A stretch of 64,000 nucleotides of DNA from Sneathiella marina (GTDB taxonomy: Bacteria; Pseudomonadota; Alphaproteobacteria; Sneathiellales; Sneathiellaceae): the NCBI RefSeq assembly GCF_023746535.1, contig NZ_CP098747.1:2192501-2256500 (forward strand), in the 5' to 3' direction. The position numbers were made by a program, and so were the translations under genes. How positions within the stretch are numbered: the stretch's first letter is position 1; each line of letters starts with the position of its first letter. The notes beneath the pieces are model-generated. The model was not told where the DNA came from. It worked only from the letters and a program-made list of their open reading frames with translations, and ran no database searches. Of the stretch, positions 19,076-28,345 are shown in pieces.

Positions 19076-19104
19076 ATAATGTTCTTGTTTTGTTCTTTTG
19101 TCAA
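19076..19104 (-). promoter_or_regulatory. SOS promoter with LexA box (GTTC-N7-GTTC)
   Basis: The minus strand shows TTGACA (19104-19099), a 17-base spacer and CATTAT (19081-19076). The spacer and first base of the -10 contain GAACAAAACAAGAAC, that is GAAC-N7-GAAC at 19095-19081, exactly the direct-repeat LexA site known for Alphaproteobacteria. LexA bound here would block RNA polymerase. The predicted start, near 19069, leaves a leader of about 19 bases before the micropeptide ATG. Confidence 0.8.
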
Positions 19105-19168
19105 TGAGCAGAATAATATTTTTTATTCGAGCAAGAAAACCTACTATTTTTATGAGCTTGAATTCTGT

Positions 19169-19864
19169 CTATGAGATCGAAGATTCGTCTTCAATAAGAT
19201 GATGATCCCGAACATGGATAACTCTATCCATTCGCGCAGCCAGTTCAGTATTATGGGTTGCAACCAAGGCCCCGACATTTTGATCCCGTACCAAATCTAA
19301 GAATTGCTGAAATACTAACTCCGCTGTTTGCTCATCAAGATTTCCCGTTGGCTCATCAGCGAGCAGGAGCACAGGGTCGTTTGCTAACGCACGTGCAATA
19401 GCAACACGTTGTTGCTCTCCACCAGACAGCTTTGCGGGACGATGAGATAATCTGTCCTGTAACCCCATGCGGGTCAGCAGCTTCGTCCCTTTTTCCCGAG
19501 CGAGCGATTTAGGCACTCCGGCAATCAGGTTTGGCATCATGACATTTTCAAGGGCGGAAAACTCGGGCAGCAAATGATGAAACTGATATACGAACCCAAT
19601 TTGATTGCGTCTCACTTCTGTACGTTTACTGTCATTGGAGTTGCTGCAATCAACACCAGTAATCCAGACAGATCCTGTCGTCGGCGGTTCTAACAGGCCG
19701 GCAATCTGAAGCAAGGTAGATTTTCCTGAGCCGGATTGGCCCAACAGTGCAACGATTTCTCCGGGTGCAATTTCCAATGCCACATGATCAAGCACCAGAA
19801 GGTCTTCATGCCCTTGTGAGAACACGCGCCCAACGTCAACAAGTTTCAAGACAGCATCACTCAT
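19169..19864 (-). CDS. lolD: Lipoprotein-releasing ABC transporter ATP-binding protein
   Basis: LolD powers release of lipoproteins from the inner membrane to the LolA carrier. The 231-residue ATPase has Walker [10 protein letters not shown] (residues 42-50), signature [15 protein letters not shown], Walker [13 protein letters not shown] and the switch histidine in ATHN. The H-loop and Q-loop ([17 protein letters not shown]) match the MacB/LolD subfamily. It starts eight bases inside the 3' end of lolC, so the two are translated together. It is the last gene of the run that begins with proS. Confidence 0.95.
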   Translation of the reverse strand: MSDAVLKLVDVGRVFSQGHEDLLVLDHVALEIAPGEIVALLGQSGSGKSTLLQIAGLLEPPTTGSVWITGVDCSNSNDSKRTEVRRNQIGFVYQFHHLLPEFSALENVMMPNLIAGVPKSLAREKGTKLLTRMGLQDRLSHRPAKLSGGEQQRVAIARALANDPVLLLADEPTGNLDEQTAELVFQQFLDLVRDQNVGALVATHNTELAARMDRVIHVRDHHLIEDESSIS

Positions 19865-21101
19865 AACGAAGCGCCTCTACTGGATCGAGACGAGCCGCCC
19901 GCCAAGAAGGATAAATTGTCGCGAGTAAAGAAAGCGCAAGCGCCATCAGCACAACAGTTGTCACTTCAGTGGGATCAATTTTAGCTGGTAAGTTGGAAAG
20001 GAAATAAATCTCGGCAGAGAATAGCTCTGCCCCCGTTAATCCCTCTATCAGCCCTTTAATACGATCTATGTTCGCACAGAAGCCTAGTCCAAGGGCAAAA
20101 CCAAACGCAGTACCGATAACCCCGATACTGGCCCCTGCAATAAAGAATACCCGCATTATCATTCCACGCGTCGCTCCCATGGTGCGTAAAATGGCAACAT
20201 CCCTACCCTTGTCTTTAACAAGCATAATAAGGCTGGAAATAATATTGAAAGCGGCAACGAGGATGATCAATGTCAGGATCAAAAACATAACGTTCCGTTC
20301 GACTTGCAGTGCATTGAAGAAACTTGCCCGCGATTGCTGCCAATCGTAAATATACGCCCTTATATTGACCGCATTAATGATCTCGCGTCGCGCCTCGAGT
20401 GCACTATCCGGATCAGACGCAAATACCTCAAGTGCCGTGACGCCGTCGCCCAATCGAAAATAGGTCTGGGCCGCATTGAGCGACATGTAAATATAGCCAT
20501 TGTCGTATTCATACATGCCTGTTTCAAACAAGCCACCAACAATGAAGGTTTTTACCCGCGGCATTGTCCCGAAGGCGGTCGCTGTTCCCTGCGCCGAAAT
20601 GAGTTTCAGCTTATCTCCGGCTTTGACCCCTAATGTACGGGCCAAGCGATACCCAATTAACAACGAGTTATTGTCACTGAAGCTATCCAGAGATCCATCT
20701 ATGATATTCGAGGACAGGACATCCAGGTTTTCCAACTGTTCTGGCGCCATGCCGCGCACCAATGCTCCGCTGGCCTGTTTGCCCGAAGCCATAACCTGCC
20801 CTTCAACAATAGGCGCAACCCGCACAACTTCGGGAACATCTTTCAGCCGGGCAATAACGCCATCAAAATCAACAAGTGGTGCTTCTTCAGGAGCTCGAAT
20901 TTCATAATGTCCATTCAGCCCGAGTATTCTGTCCAGAAGCTCTGCCCGAAAACCGTTCATGACAGACATCACAATGATCAAGGTTGCAACGCCCAGGCCA
21001 ATGCCCAACAAAGAGAACAGAGCAATAACCGAGATAAACCCTTCTTGCCGGCGGGCTCTCAAATACCGCAATGCCATTGTCCATTCAAATCGGGAAAACA
21101 C
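19857..21101 (-). CDS. lolC: Lipoprotein-releasing ABC transporter permease LolC/LolE
   Basis: This inner-membrane subunit partners LolD and opens the lipoprotein to LolA. The 414-residue protein has one N-terminal membrane helix (about 25-48), a large periplasmic domain (about 50-270) and three C-terminal helices (about 275-400) of the FtsX type. The start is GTG five bases past the proS stop. Only one permease gene is present, as in other Alphaproteobacteria, so it probably acts as a homodimer doing the work of both LolC and LolE. Confidence 0.93.
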   Translation of the reverse strand: MFSRFEWTMALRYLRARRQEGFISVIALFSLLGIGLGVATLIIVMSVMNGFRAELLDRILGLNGHYEIRAPEEAPLVDFDGVIARLKDVPEVVRVAPIVEGQVMASGKQASGALVRGMAPEQLENLDVLSSNIIDGSLDSFSDNNSLLIGYRLARTLGVKAGDKLKLISAQGTATAFGTMPRVKTFIVGGLFETGMYEYDNGYIYMSLNAAQTYFRLGDGVTALEVFASDPDSALEARREIINAVNIRAYIYDWQQSRASFFNALQVERNVMFLILTLIILVAAFNIISSLIMLVKDKGRDVAILRTMGATRGMIMRVFFIAGASIGVIGTAFGFALGLGFCANIDRIKGLIEGLTGAELFSAEIYFLSNLPAKIDPTEVTTVVLMALALSLLATIYPSWRAARLDPVEALRYE

Positions 21102-21106
21102 TGAGC

Positions 21107-22420
21107 CTAGCCCACCAACAGTTTTAATGCGTCATCAAGGGAAAGTTCCTGTTTTTCGCCGGAAGCACGATTTTTAACTTCGACAACCCCTGATTTTACC
21201 CCACGCGGGCCGATTGTTGCCTGCCAGGGCAGTCCAATCAGGTCCATCTTCGCAAATTTTTCACCAGCTCGTCCGGAAGTGTCATCATACAATACATCAA
21301 CACCCGCATTGGTGAGTTTTCCATAAAATTCCGTACATGCTGTATCGCAAGCCTCATCCCCACTTTTCAGGTTAATCAAGCCAACATCAAATGGCGCCAC
21401 GGAAGCTGGCCATATAATACCGTTTTCGTCATGACTTGCTTCAATGATCCCGCCAACCAGCCGAGACACCCCAATTCCATATGACCCCATTGAAACAACG
21501 GCTTCTTTCCCATCTGGGCCCGCAACAGAGGCGCCCAAGGGTTTCGAATATTTATCCCCAAAATGGAATATATGGCCGACTTCAATACCCCGCCGGGTTA
21601 TCAGGTCACTCTCCGCGACGTCACAAGCCTCCGCGTCATGCATATCGTCGGCCGCAGCGTAATATCCCGTCCATTCATCGACAATGGATTGCAATTGTTC
21701 TGGCGAATATTCGGCTTGCGTGGGTGTTTCCAAGCCAAGTAAATCTTTATGATAGAAAACTTCACTTTCGCCTGTATCCGCTAACACGATAAATTCATGG
21801 GACAGGTCCCCGCCTATGGGGCCCGTATCCGCACGAAGTGGAATTGCTTTCACACCAAGCCGTGCAAAGGTCTTCAAATAGGCAACGAACATATTGTTGT
21901 AAGCGATTTTAGCGCCTTCATAATCCAGATCAAAGGAATAGGCATCCTTCATCAGAAATTCACGCCCCCTCATAATACCAAACCTAGGGCGAACTTCATC
22001 TCGAAACTTCCATTGGATATGATAGAGATTTAGAGGCAGGTTTTTATAGCTTTTCACATGGGATCTGAAAATATCCGTAACCTGTTCCTCATTGGTCGGG
22101 CCATATAGCATATCCCGGTCGTGACGATCCGTAATCCGCAGCATTTCTTTACCGTAATCGTCATACCGCCCGGACTCACGCCATAAATCTGCCGGCTGCA
22201 ATGTCGGCATCAGGATCTCCAAGGCTCCGGCGCGATTTTGCTCTTCACGGACTATATTTTCGATATTTTTCAAAACCCTATGGCCAAGTGGTAACCAGGA
22301 ATAGATACCCGCGGAGGACTGCTGGATCATACCGGCACGCAGCATTAACCGATGCGAGACAATCTGCGCTTCCTTGGGATCTTCTTTAAGGGTAGGTAAA
22401 AAAAACTGTGATAGGCGCAT
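21107..22420 (-). CDS. proS: Prolyl-tRNA synthetase, short alphaproteobacterial type
   Basis: This class II synthetase charges tRNA-Pro. At 437 residues it is far shorter than E. coli ProRS (about 570) because it lacks the insertion domain that edits Ala-tRNA-Pro between motifs 2 and 3; motif 2 ([21 protein letters not shown] at about 138-158) is followed closely by the rest of the catalytic core and the anticodon-binding domain. Editing in such organisms is supplied in trans by free-standing ProX-type proteins. It precedes lolC-lolD, a conserved alphaproteobacterial order. Confidence 0.96.
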   Translation of the reverse strand: MRLSQFFLPTLKEDPKEAQIVSHRLMLRAGMIQQSSAGIYSWLPLGHRVLKNIENIVREEQNRAGALEILMPTLQPADLWRESGRYDDYGKEMLRITDRHDRDMLYGPTNEEQVTDIFRSHVKSYKNLPLNLYHIQWKFRDEVRPRFGIMRGREFLMKDAYSFDLDYEGAKIAYNNMFVAYLKTFARLGVKAIPLRADTGPIGGDLSHEFIVLADTGESEVFYHKDLLGLETPTQAEYSPEQLQSIVDEWTGYYAAADDMHDAEACDVAESDLITRRGIEVGHIFHFGDKYSKPLGASVAGPDGKEAVVSMGSYGIGVSRLVGGIIEASHDENGIIWPASVAPFDVGLINLKSGDEACDTACTEFYGKLTNAGVDVLYDDTSGRAGEKFAKMDLIGLPWQATIGPRGVKSGVVEVKNRASGEKQELSLDDALKLLVG

Positions 22421-22530
22421 GGATAAAGCCTTAAAACTGTTATACGCGAGGACTAAGCCTCAGATAGGTTACTGGCGAAGTATTTTCCAGACTTTTAACG
22501 GGATTCCCGCAGATTGCAAGGAATAGCCGG

Positions 22531-22926
22531 TCATTGGTATCTTTTCTGACATTCCTGTGCAATTGCATTTAGCGCCGGATCAGAGAGCTCCTGTCCATTA
22601 TAGAGCATTTTACCACTGCTGATATTATACTCGATCAGCCCAACATATACTTCTGCATTTTTAAGTTTAGGGTTATAATTGTTGAGCAAATCTTTGAATG
22701 GTAACGCTAAATTTATAAATATCGTATCCGGTATCTTGACCTGAGTTCCATCGAGATCAGCAGGAACGACAGGTTTACCATGAACATCGACACCCGGCTT
22801 GAAATTCACATCCTGCTCTGCGACATATTTCGTAATGCGGGAACAATTCTCTTTGGATACTTCCAGTTCAACATCTTCTGCATATGCCTGAAATGCCACT
22901 AAAAAAAATGCTGAAACAATTGTCAT
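22531..22926 (-). CDS. Secreted protein of unknown function
   Basis: I do not recognise this family. From the ATG at 22926 the protein is 131 residues, with a signal peptide (MTIVSAFFLVAFQAYA, cleavage probably before Glu-Asp). The mature part is mixed alpha/beta with two cysteines, one about 12 residues into the mature chain (ENCSR) and one six residues from the end (QECQKRYQ), which could form a disulphide linking the ends. An upstream TTG at 22941 would add five residues. It lies 31 bases after a DUF1467 gene in the same direction, so it probably belongs to that transcript and acts in the periplasm. Confidence 0.75.
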   Translation of the reverse strand: MTIVSAFFLVAFQAYAEDVELEVSKENCSRITKYVAEQDVNFKPGVDVHGKPVVPADLDGTQVKIPDTIFINLALPFKDLLNNYNPKLKNAEVYVGLIEYNISSGKMLYNGQELSDPALNAIAQECQKRYQ

Positions 22927-22957
22927 CCGCAAGAATATCAAACCTCACTCCTCTTCC

Positions 22958-23218
22958 TTATGTGTTTTGGAAAAATGCCCTTAAATCAATAAGTTCAAGC
23001 TCAATTATCGTCCATATTATAACAAAAAGACAAACTGTAATCCCGGTTGTTATAGCAAATTTCATCCATATCCGCGGATTTACCGGGGCACTTTCAACGG
23101 TTCCTGGTTCCACGCCTTCATCTGATTCCTCCTGCGTCCGCACCCCCCAAGGCAGCACCATGAATAGGACGAGTAGCCAGGTCACGACAAAAATTACAAT
23201 TCCGCCTACGATAGACAT
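22958..23218 (-). CDS. DUF1467-family small inner-membrane protein
   Basis: The 86-residue protein has two membrane helices (about 4-24 and 53-75) joined by an acidic loop (EESDEGVEPG). The sequence TWLLVLFMVLPWGVRTQEE is characteristic of DUF1467, a family found in Alphaproteobacteria next to methylmalonyl-CoA epimerase and prolyl-tRNA synthetase genes. No function is known. It follows mce by 12 bases. Confidence 0.88.
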   Translation of the reverse strand: MSIVGGIVIFVVTWLLVLFMVLPWGVRTQEESDEGVEPGTVESAPVNPRIWMKFAITTGITVCLFVIIWTIIELELIDLRAFFQNT

Positions 23219-23230
23219 ATAAGTCAGCCT

Positions 23231-23635
23231 TTATACTTGTTCCAGCTCGACAAGTGTTCCCGAGAAGTCTTTGGGATGTAGGAATAAAACAGGTTTCTTG
23301 TGAGCACCAATTTTCGGCTCTCCATCTCCGAGAATCCGGGCGCCTTTTTCAACCAGCTGGTCTCGCGCCGCAATAATATCTTCAACCTCATAACAAACAT
23401 GATGCATGCCCCCTGAGGTGTTTTTTGCAAGAAACCCTGCAATAGGTGAATTTTCACCCAATGGATACAGTAATTCAATTTTAGTATTGTCCAACTCAAC
23501 GAACACCACTGTGACACCATTGTCAGGCTCATCTTGCGGTGCGCTGACTGTCGCTCCCAATGTATCTTTGTATACGGTGGCGGCAGCTTCCAAATCCGGT
23601 ACTGCGATAGCCACATGGTTTAACCGTCCTATCAT
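23231..23635 (-). CDS. mce: Methylmalonyl-CoA epimerase
   Basis: This VOC-fold enzyme interconverts the (S) and (R) forms of methylmalonyl-CoA in propionyl-CoA breakdown to succinyl-CoA. At 134 residues it has family length. Metal-ligand candidates are His7 (LNHVAIAV), Glu54 (KIELLYP), His78 or His79 (GMHHVCYEV) and Glu130 (GTLVELEQ). The HHxCYEV and HPKDFSGTLVELEQ segments separate it from glyoxalases. It starts 14 bases past the RNase J stop. The mutase and carboxylase genes it works with are not in this window. Confidence 0.94.
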   Translation of the reverse strand: MIGRLNHVAIAVPDLEAAATVYKDTLGATVSAPQDEPDNGVTVVFVELDNTKIELLYPLGENSPIAGFLAKNTSGGMHHVCYEVEDIIAARDQLVEKGARILGDGEPKIGAHKKPVLFLHPKDFSGTLVELEQV

Positions 23636-23649
23636 CTTCTTAATCTTTC

Positions 23650-25329
23650 CTATTCATCTTCAAATCTAATCACATAAATATCGGTTATCGGCCGGCGCCC
23701 AGCAATTCGTCGGAAAACACGACGTACAGCCTGCCGTGCTGACTCTTCTATGTCTCCATCCGACAAACGCTGTTTTTTCGTCAGTTTAGCATGTTTGTCG
23801 AAAATTTCCCGGCGCAACTCCGTTTGCAACTTGGGAAAAAGACCTTCATCTACCACGCCACGCAAACGAATTTCCGGATCTTCCGTTATTTTCCCCTCTT
23901 CATTGACAATAACGATCCCACTGATTGCACCATTATAGACAAGCCGGCGCCGGGTGCTCAAAAAATCACCGTCAAGTGCCGTTAGACCACCGGCATCCAC
24001 TGCAAATCGACCGAAAGGGACCGATCCAATAATTTTTGCATCTCCCGGTGCCAGTTTCAGCAAATTACCGTTTGTAATCTCGATAGCTGATTTTACGCCT
24101 AAAGACAGGGCAAGATCACAATGAGATCTTATGTGCCGAGCCTCGCCATGCACCGGAACAGCTATTTCCGGTTTTACAATATTATACATATCCGTCAATT
24201 CACCACGTGCCGGATGACCCGAAACATGAACAAATTCATCAGCTTCCGTAACAACATTAACACCGGATTCAGTCAGTTTATTATGTAAGGCATAGAGTGT
24301 TTTCTCATTGCCGGGTATGACCTTCGATGAAAAAATAACAGTATCACCGGAGGAAAGCGAGATATGAGAATGCTCATCACGGGCTATACGCGCCATTGCC
24401 CCACGAGGCTCGCCTTGACTTCCAGTGCATAAAAGCAAAATTTTATCTCGCGGAATATGGCCCGCATCTTTTTCATCAAGAAAAGGTGGTAAATCATTAA
24501 GGTAACCCGCTTTTTTAGCCGCCTGCGTCATCCTGTGCAACGATCGGCCAACAAGCACAACATGTCTGTCATGTCGCTCAGCTACACTGGCAATGGTCAT
24601 TAGCCGGGCGATATTGGATGCAAATGTCGTCACGGCGATGCGACCAGAAGTGATGGTTCCAAGCAATTTATCCAGATTAACCTGAACATCCAGCTCTGAA
24701 CCGGACACGCCTTCCTTAAAAACATTGGTTGAATCGCAGATCATCGCAAGAACGCCTTGCTTCGAAACAGCCGCCATCTTTGTCAAGTTGCTCGCAGGGC
24801 CAACAACGGGATCTGGATCCAGTTTCCAATCCCCACTATGAAGAACGCGGCCATGGGGAGTTGTAATCATCAGCGCCTGCATTTCCGGTATCGAATGAGT
24901 CAAATCGACAAAATCGATGTGAAATTCACCAATCGAGACAGAACTTCCCGCGGCAACGACATTGACCTCAACGTCCTTCTCAAGCCCCTCTTCCGCTAAC
25001 TTTAAAGATAGAATCTCTGCTGTGAATGGACTGGTATATACAGGACATTGAAAGGATGGCCAAAGGCGCGCAACTGCGCCAACGTGATCTTCATGAGCAT
25101 GGGTCACAATTATCGCGAGGAGATCCTCTTTTCGTTCGGCAATCCAGGAGGCATCGGGAACAATTACATCAATTCCGGGGGCACGATCATCTGCGAATGA
25201 TATACCGCAATCAACCATCAACCATTTGCCGTTGCAGCAATATAAATTGAGATTCATGCCAATCTCCCCGCTACCCCCTAACGGTAAGAATATGAGGGAG
25301 TCTTTCAAATCACTTTCAAAATCAGTCAT
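23650..25329 (-). CDS. rnj: Ribonuclease J
   Basis: RNase J is a metallo-beta-lactamase/beta-CASP nuclease with 5'-to-3' exo- and endonuclease activity in RNA maturation and decay. The 559-residue protein has the metal motif THAHEDHVG (His77, His79, Asp81, His82), a beta-CASP domain (about 210-350) with the SGHPARGEL motif, and a C-terminal domain (about 450-559). Alphaproteobacteria such as Sinorhizobium carry RNase J together with RNase E. It begins eight bases past the coaX stop. Confidence 0.95.
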   Translation of the reverse strand: MTDFESDLKDSLIFLPLGGSGEIGMNLNLYCCNGKWLMVDCGISFADDRAPGIDVIVPDASWIAERKEDLLAIIVTHAHEDHVGAVARLWPSFQCPVYTSPFTAEILSLKLAEEGLEKDVEVNVVAAGSSVSIGEFHIDFVDLTHSIPEMQALMITTPHGRVLHSGDWKLDPDPVVGPASNLTKMAAVSKQGVLAMICDSTNVFKEGVSGSELDVQVNLDKLLGTITSGRIAVTTFASNIARLMTIASVAERHDRHVVLVGRSLHRMTQAAKKAGYLNDLPPFLDEKDAGHIPRDKILLLCTGSQGEPRGAMARIARDEHSHISLSSGDTVIFSSKVIPGNEKTLYALHNKLTESGVNVVTEADEFVHVSGHPARGELTDMYNIVKPEIAVPVHGEARHIRSHCDLALSLGVKSAIEITNGNLLKLAPGDAKIIGSVPFGRFAVDAGGLTALDGDFLSTRRRLVYNGAISGIVIVNEEGKITEDPEIRLRGVVDEGLFPKLQTELRREIFDKHAKLTKKQRLSDGDIEESARQAVRRVFRRIAGRRPITDIYVIRFEDE

Positions 25330-25337
25330 CAGCGGGT

Positions 25338-26105
25338 TCAGTTATTCCTGTAAAATATTTCGACCAGACCAGTTAGCGTTAAATCGCCGTCCACATGATC
25401 AATAATGTCAGTTCCTTTGTGGTACAATGGTGCCAATCCACCTGTTGCGACGGTTTTAATGTTCTGTCCATATTCCGAACGGATGCGCATTACTAGACCT
25501 TCAGTCATTGCTAAATAGCCGCAATAAATACCAGCTTGCATACATTCCACTGTATTTTTACCTATCACCCGTTCGGGGCGGTCAATTGCAATACGCGGTA
25601 ATTTTGCTGCGGCCTTATGTAAAGCATCGAGGCTCAGATTAACACCCGGCGCAATAACACCGCCAATATAGTTCCCTTCACCGTCGACAACATCAAAATT
25701 TGTGGCCGTACCAAAATCAATCACCACTAACGGTCCGCCATAAATTACATGGGCGCCGACCGCGTTCACTAGCCGATCCGCACCGGCTTCTTTAGGATTG
25801 TCGATTAGCGGCTTCATGCCAAGATCCACACCCTCTTCCCCAATTACCATAGGGGAAACGCCAAAATATCGTCGACAGAAACCCTTGATATTAAACGTTG
25901 CCTCGGGAACAACAGTGGCCACAATGACATTCTTGATTTCACTCAGCACAAGACCATCAAGTGCCATGGCCTGACTGAGCCAGACACCATATTCTTCTGC
26001 TGTTCGAGAGCTGGATGTCGCGATCCGCCACTCGTTTACTAAGTCACGGCCACTATATGCCGCGCAGGTAATATTTGTGTTTCCAACATCCACTGCCAGT
26101 AACAT
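25338..26105 (-). CDS. coaX: Type III pantothenate kinase
   Basis: CoaX performs the first step of CoA synthesis, phosphorylating pantothenate; type III enzymes are insensitive to CoA feedback. From the ATG at 26105 the protein has 255 residues and opens with the ASKHA phosphate-binding motif MLLAVDVGNTN (Asp6). A second motif, ADRLVNAVGA, and DFGTATNFDVVD are diagnostic. GGAG lies six bases before this ATG; an in-frame TTG at 26117 is less likely. It follows birA by 22 bases. Confidence 0.96.
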   Translation of the reverse strand: MLLAVDVGNTNITCAAYSGRDLVNEWRIATSSSRTAEEYGVWLSQAMALDGLVLSEIKNVIVATVVPEATFNIKGFCRRYFGVSPMVIGEEGVDLGMKPLIDNPKEAGADRLVNAVGAHVIYGGPLVVIDFGTATNFDVVDGEGNYIGGVIAPGVNLSLDALHKAAAKLPRIAIDRPERVIGKNTVECMQAGIYCGYLAMTEGLVMRIRSEYGQNIKTVATGGLAPLYHKGTDIIDHVDGDLTLTGLVEIFYRNN

Positions 26106-26127
26106 CTCTGTCTCCAATCCATAACGC

Positions 26128-26892
26128 TCACGGGACTATAAACACTTCTCCCGCAGTTATCAGTTTTTCTTCTCCAGTGTCCAACCGAAGAACAAGCGCT
26201 CCGTCCATATCCAAATCGGAAAATATACCCATTAGCATCTGATCACTTAATTTAACTGTAATTTGTTGACCAATTCCTACGGCTCTTTCAAGCCACTGCT
26301 CTCGAATTGGAGCAAATCCTGAGTGTTTCCATATCATGTATAGCTCAAGGAAATTATGAAGATATGCGGACAGAAGTGTTTCAAGCTTGGGCTGAGCTCC
26401 TTGATATTTCAATGACGTCGCAGGCAAACCGTCCGTAATATCCGGGAAGGACACCACATTCACACCCGTGCCAACAATTACGTAATCGAGTATGCCGTCG
26501 GGACGCGTTTTACTTTCGAGCAATATACCGGATATTTTATGCCCCTTGACAAGAACATCATTGGGCCATTTGACTTTGACATCCGAATCTGTTGGTAATT
26601 CCGCCGCAATGGCTTTTTGCAATGCAACAGCAATCAGGAAGGAAAGCCGGGCTCCGGCCAGAGGGTCGCATTCAGGGCGAAGCAACAGCGAGCAGTACAA
26701 ATTTCCGGTTGGGCTTGACCAATCACGTCCCCGCCTACCCACACCTTGTTCCTGACGCTTGGACCAGACAACCCGTCCTTCGAGATTTCCTTCTTCCGCA
26801 AGTCTTCTGGCTTCGATATTCGTGCTTCCGATTGTCTCGAAAACCGTAACATCAAAAAACGGAGGTAGATTTAACCCGCCACCAACAGACAT
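26128..26892 (-). CDS. birA: Biotin--[acetyl-CoA-carboxylase] ligase
   Basis: BirA activates biotin as biotinyl-AMP and attaches it to carboxylase carrier lysines. The protein of about 254 residues has the catalytic loop VGRRGRDWSSPTGNLY (about 51-66), the KWPNDV motif (about 107-112) and KISGILLE. There is no N-terminal helix-turn-helix, so it cannot act as a repressor of biotin synthesis as in E. coli. Its ATG overlaps the nuoN stop (TGATG); a GTG one codon upstream is possible. It sits at the end of the nuo run. Confidence 0.95.
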   Translation of the reverse strand: MSVGGGLNLPPFFDVTVFETIGSTNIEARRLAEEGNLEGRVVWSKRQEQGVGRRGRDWSSPTGNLYCSLLLRPECDPLAGARLSFLIAVALQKAIAAELPTDSDVKVKWPNDVLVKGHKISGILLESKTRPDGILDYVIVGTGVNVVSFPDITDGLPATSLKYQGAQPKLETLLSAYLHNFLELYMIWKHSGFAPIREQWLERAVGIGQQITVKLSDQMLMGIFSDLDMDGALVLRLDTGEEKLITAGEVFIVP

Positions 26893-28331
26893 CACGAAAA
26901 GAGAACAGCCGCCGCCGCTTTCGCACCGTCCAGTAAGGGGCCCGGGAAAATCACAAAGAAGGCAACAAAGATCGCAGATAATGTCATGATGACAGACAAT
27001 GTCCTGCTCGTCGGCTCAAAGCCTTCCGCTTCATCATCGAAATACATGATTTTGACGATGCGAAGATAGTAAACCGCACCTATTACCGAAGTTACCAACC
27101 CGATAACTGCCAAGGGGACCAGACCAGCGTTAATAGCAGCAACAAATATGTAAAACTTGCCGAAGAAACCAGCAAGTGGCGGAACACCAGCAAGACTGAA
27201 CATGAACACCAGCAAGAAAAAGGCCATCCAGGGGCGGCTTTTACTCAGACCGGCAAGTTCCGAAATATCTTCAACCATACCGTCCCGCTGACGCATAGAC
27301 AGAATACATGCGAAGGTTCCGATATTCATGATCACATATATGGTCATGTAAATAAGGACGCCGCGGACCCCCTCCTCGGTTCCCGCAGCCAGCCCGACAA
27401 GGGCATAGCCAATATGACCAATTGAAGAATAGGCCATCAAACGCTTAATGTTTTTCTGATTGATCGCCGCAAAGGCACCGAGAACCATTGAGGCTATGGA
27501 AATAAAGACAATGATCTGCTGCCATTGATCAACCAACTCACCAAAGGGTGTAATGAAGACACGGAGGAACAAGGCGATCGCTGCAACCTTGGGAGCTGCT
27601 GCAAAAAAAGCTGTAACAGGCGTTGGAACCCCTTCATAGACATCTGGCGCCCACATATGAAACGGTACCGCAGACACTTTAAATGCCAGCCCGGCAATCA
27701 AGAAGACTAGGCCGATTAACAAGCCAATTTCGGAATGAGCTTCACCGGTTGTGAATATCTGTGCCAGCAAATCGAAATTCGTTGTGCCCGTAAATCCGTA
27801 AATCAACGAAGCGCCATATAACAGCATGCCCGATGAAAGGGCTCCCAGCACAAAATACTTCAACCCTGCTTCTGTCGATCGCACACTATCCCGCCGGAAA
27901 GCTGCAGTGACATAGAGCGAGAGGCTCATCAGCTCGATGCCCAGATAAAGTGACATCAGGTCATTGGCTGATATCATTACCAACATACCCAAAGTCGCAA
28001 TGACGATCAGGATCGGAAATTCAAAGCGATCCAGCTTCTCCCGCTTGTTAAAATCAAGCGACATGATAATCGCGAGAGCGGAGGCGCCAAGACACAGTGT
28101 TTTCATGAAAACGCCAAAGGCGTCATCCCGGTACAATCCGTTAAACGTGACGAATGTCTCCCGCGCCTCATATTGTATCATCAAGGCTGCCACAATCAGG
28201 GAAATGACTGCCAGCCAGGATACCAGTGTCGTTGACTTATTGCCACGAAAGGCACCAATCATCAATAAAGCCATAGCGGCACAGGCTAAGAAAATTTCCG
28301 CAAGTGCGATTGAAAAATCAGGCATTACCAT
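26892..28331 (-). CDS. nuoN: NADH-quinone oxidoreductase subunit N
   Basis: NuoN is one of three antiporter-like proton-channel subunits of complex I. The 479-residue protein has about 14 membrane helices and the proton antiporter core (about 125-415), with the helix containing [17 protein letters not shown] that supplies a channel lysine and histidine. It is the last nuo gene and its stop overlaps birA. An internal ATG two codons downstream (28325) is an alternative start. Confidence 0.97.
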   Translation of the reverse strand: MVMPDFSIALAEIFLACAAMALLMIGAFRGNKSTTLVSWLAVISLIVAALMIQYEARETFVTFNGLYRDDAFGVFMKTLCLGASALAIIMSLDFNKREKLDRFEFPILIVIATLGMLVMISANDLMSLYLGIELMSLSLYVTAAFRRDSVRSTEAGLKYFVLGALSSGMLLYGASLIYGFTGTTNFDLLAQIFTTGEAHSEIGLLIGLVFLIAGLAFKVSAVPFHMWAPDVYEGVPTPVTAFFAAAPKVAAIALFLRVFITPFGELVDQWQQIIVFISIASMVLGAFAAINQKNIKRLMAYSSIGHIGYALVGLAAGTEEGVRGVLIYMTIYVIMNIGTFACILSMRQRDGMVEDISELAGLSKSRPWMAFFLLVFMFSLAGVPPLAGFFGKFYIFVAAINAGLVPLAVIGLVTSVIGAVYYLRIVKIMYFDDEAEGFEPTSRTLSVIMTLSAIFVAFFVIFPGPLLDGAKAAAAVLFS

Positions 28332-28345
28332 ATCTTAGAACCTAC

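Noticed and set aside
18920-19174. Plus-strand frame of 84 codons across the lolD-dnaE gap
   Set aside because: It has no ribosome site, runs antisense through the LexA box, promoter and micropeptide gene, and enters the end of lolD. The minus-strand signals explain the region better.
22499-22509. Inverted repeat CGGGA-T-TCCCG as a terminator
   Set aside because: The one-base centre cannot form a loop and no U tract follows. At most it is an operator-like palindrome.
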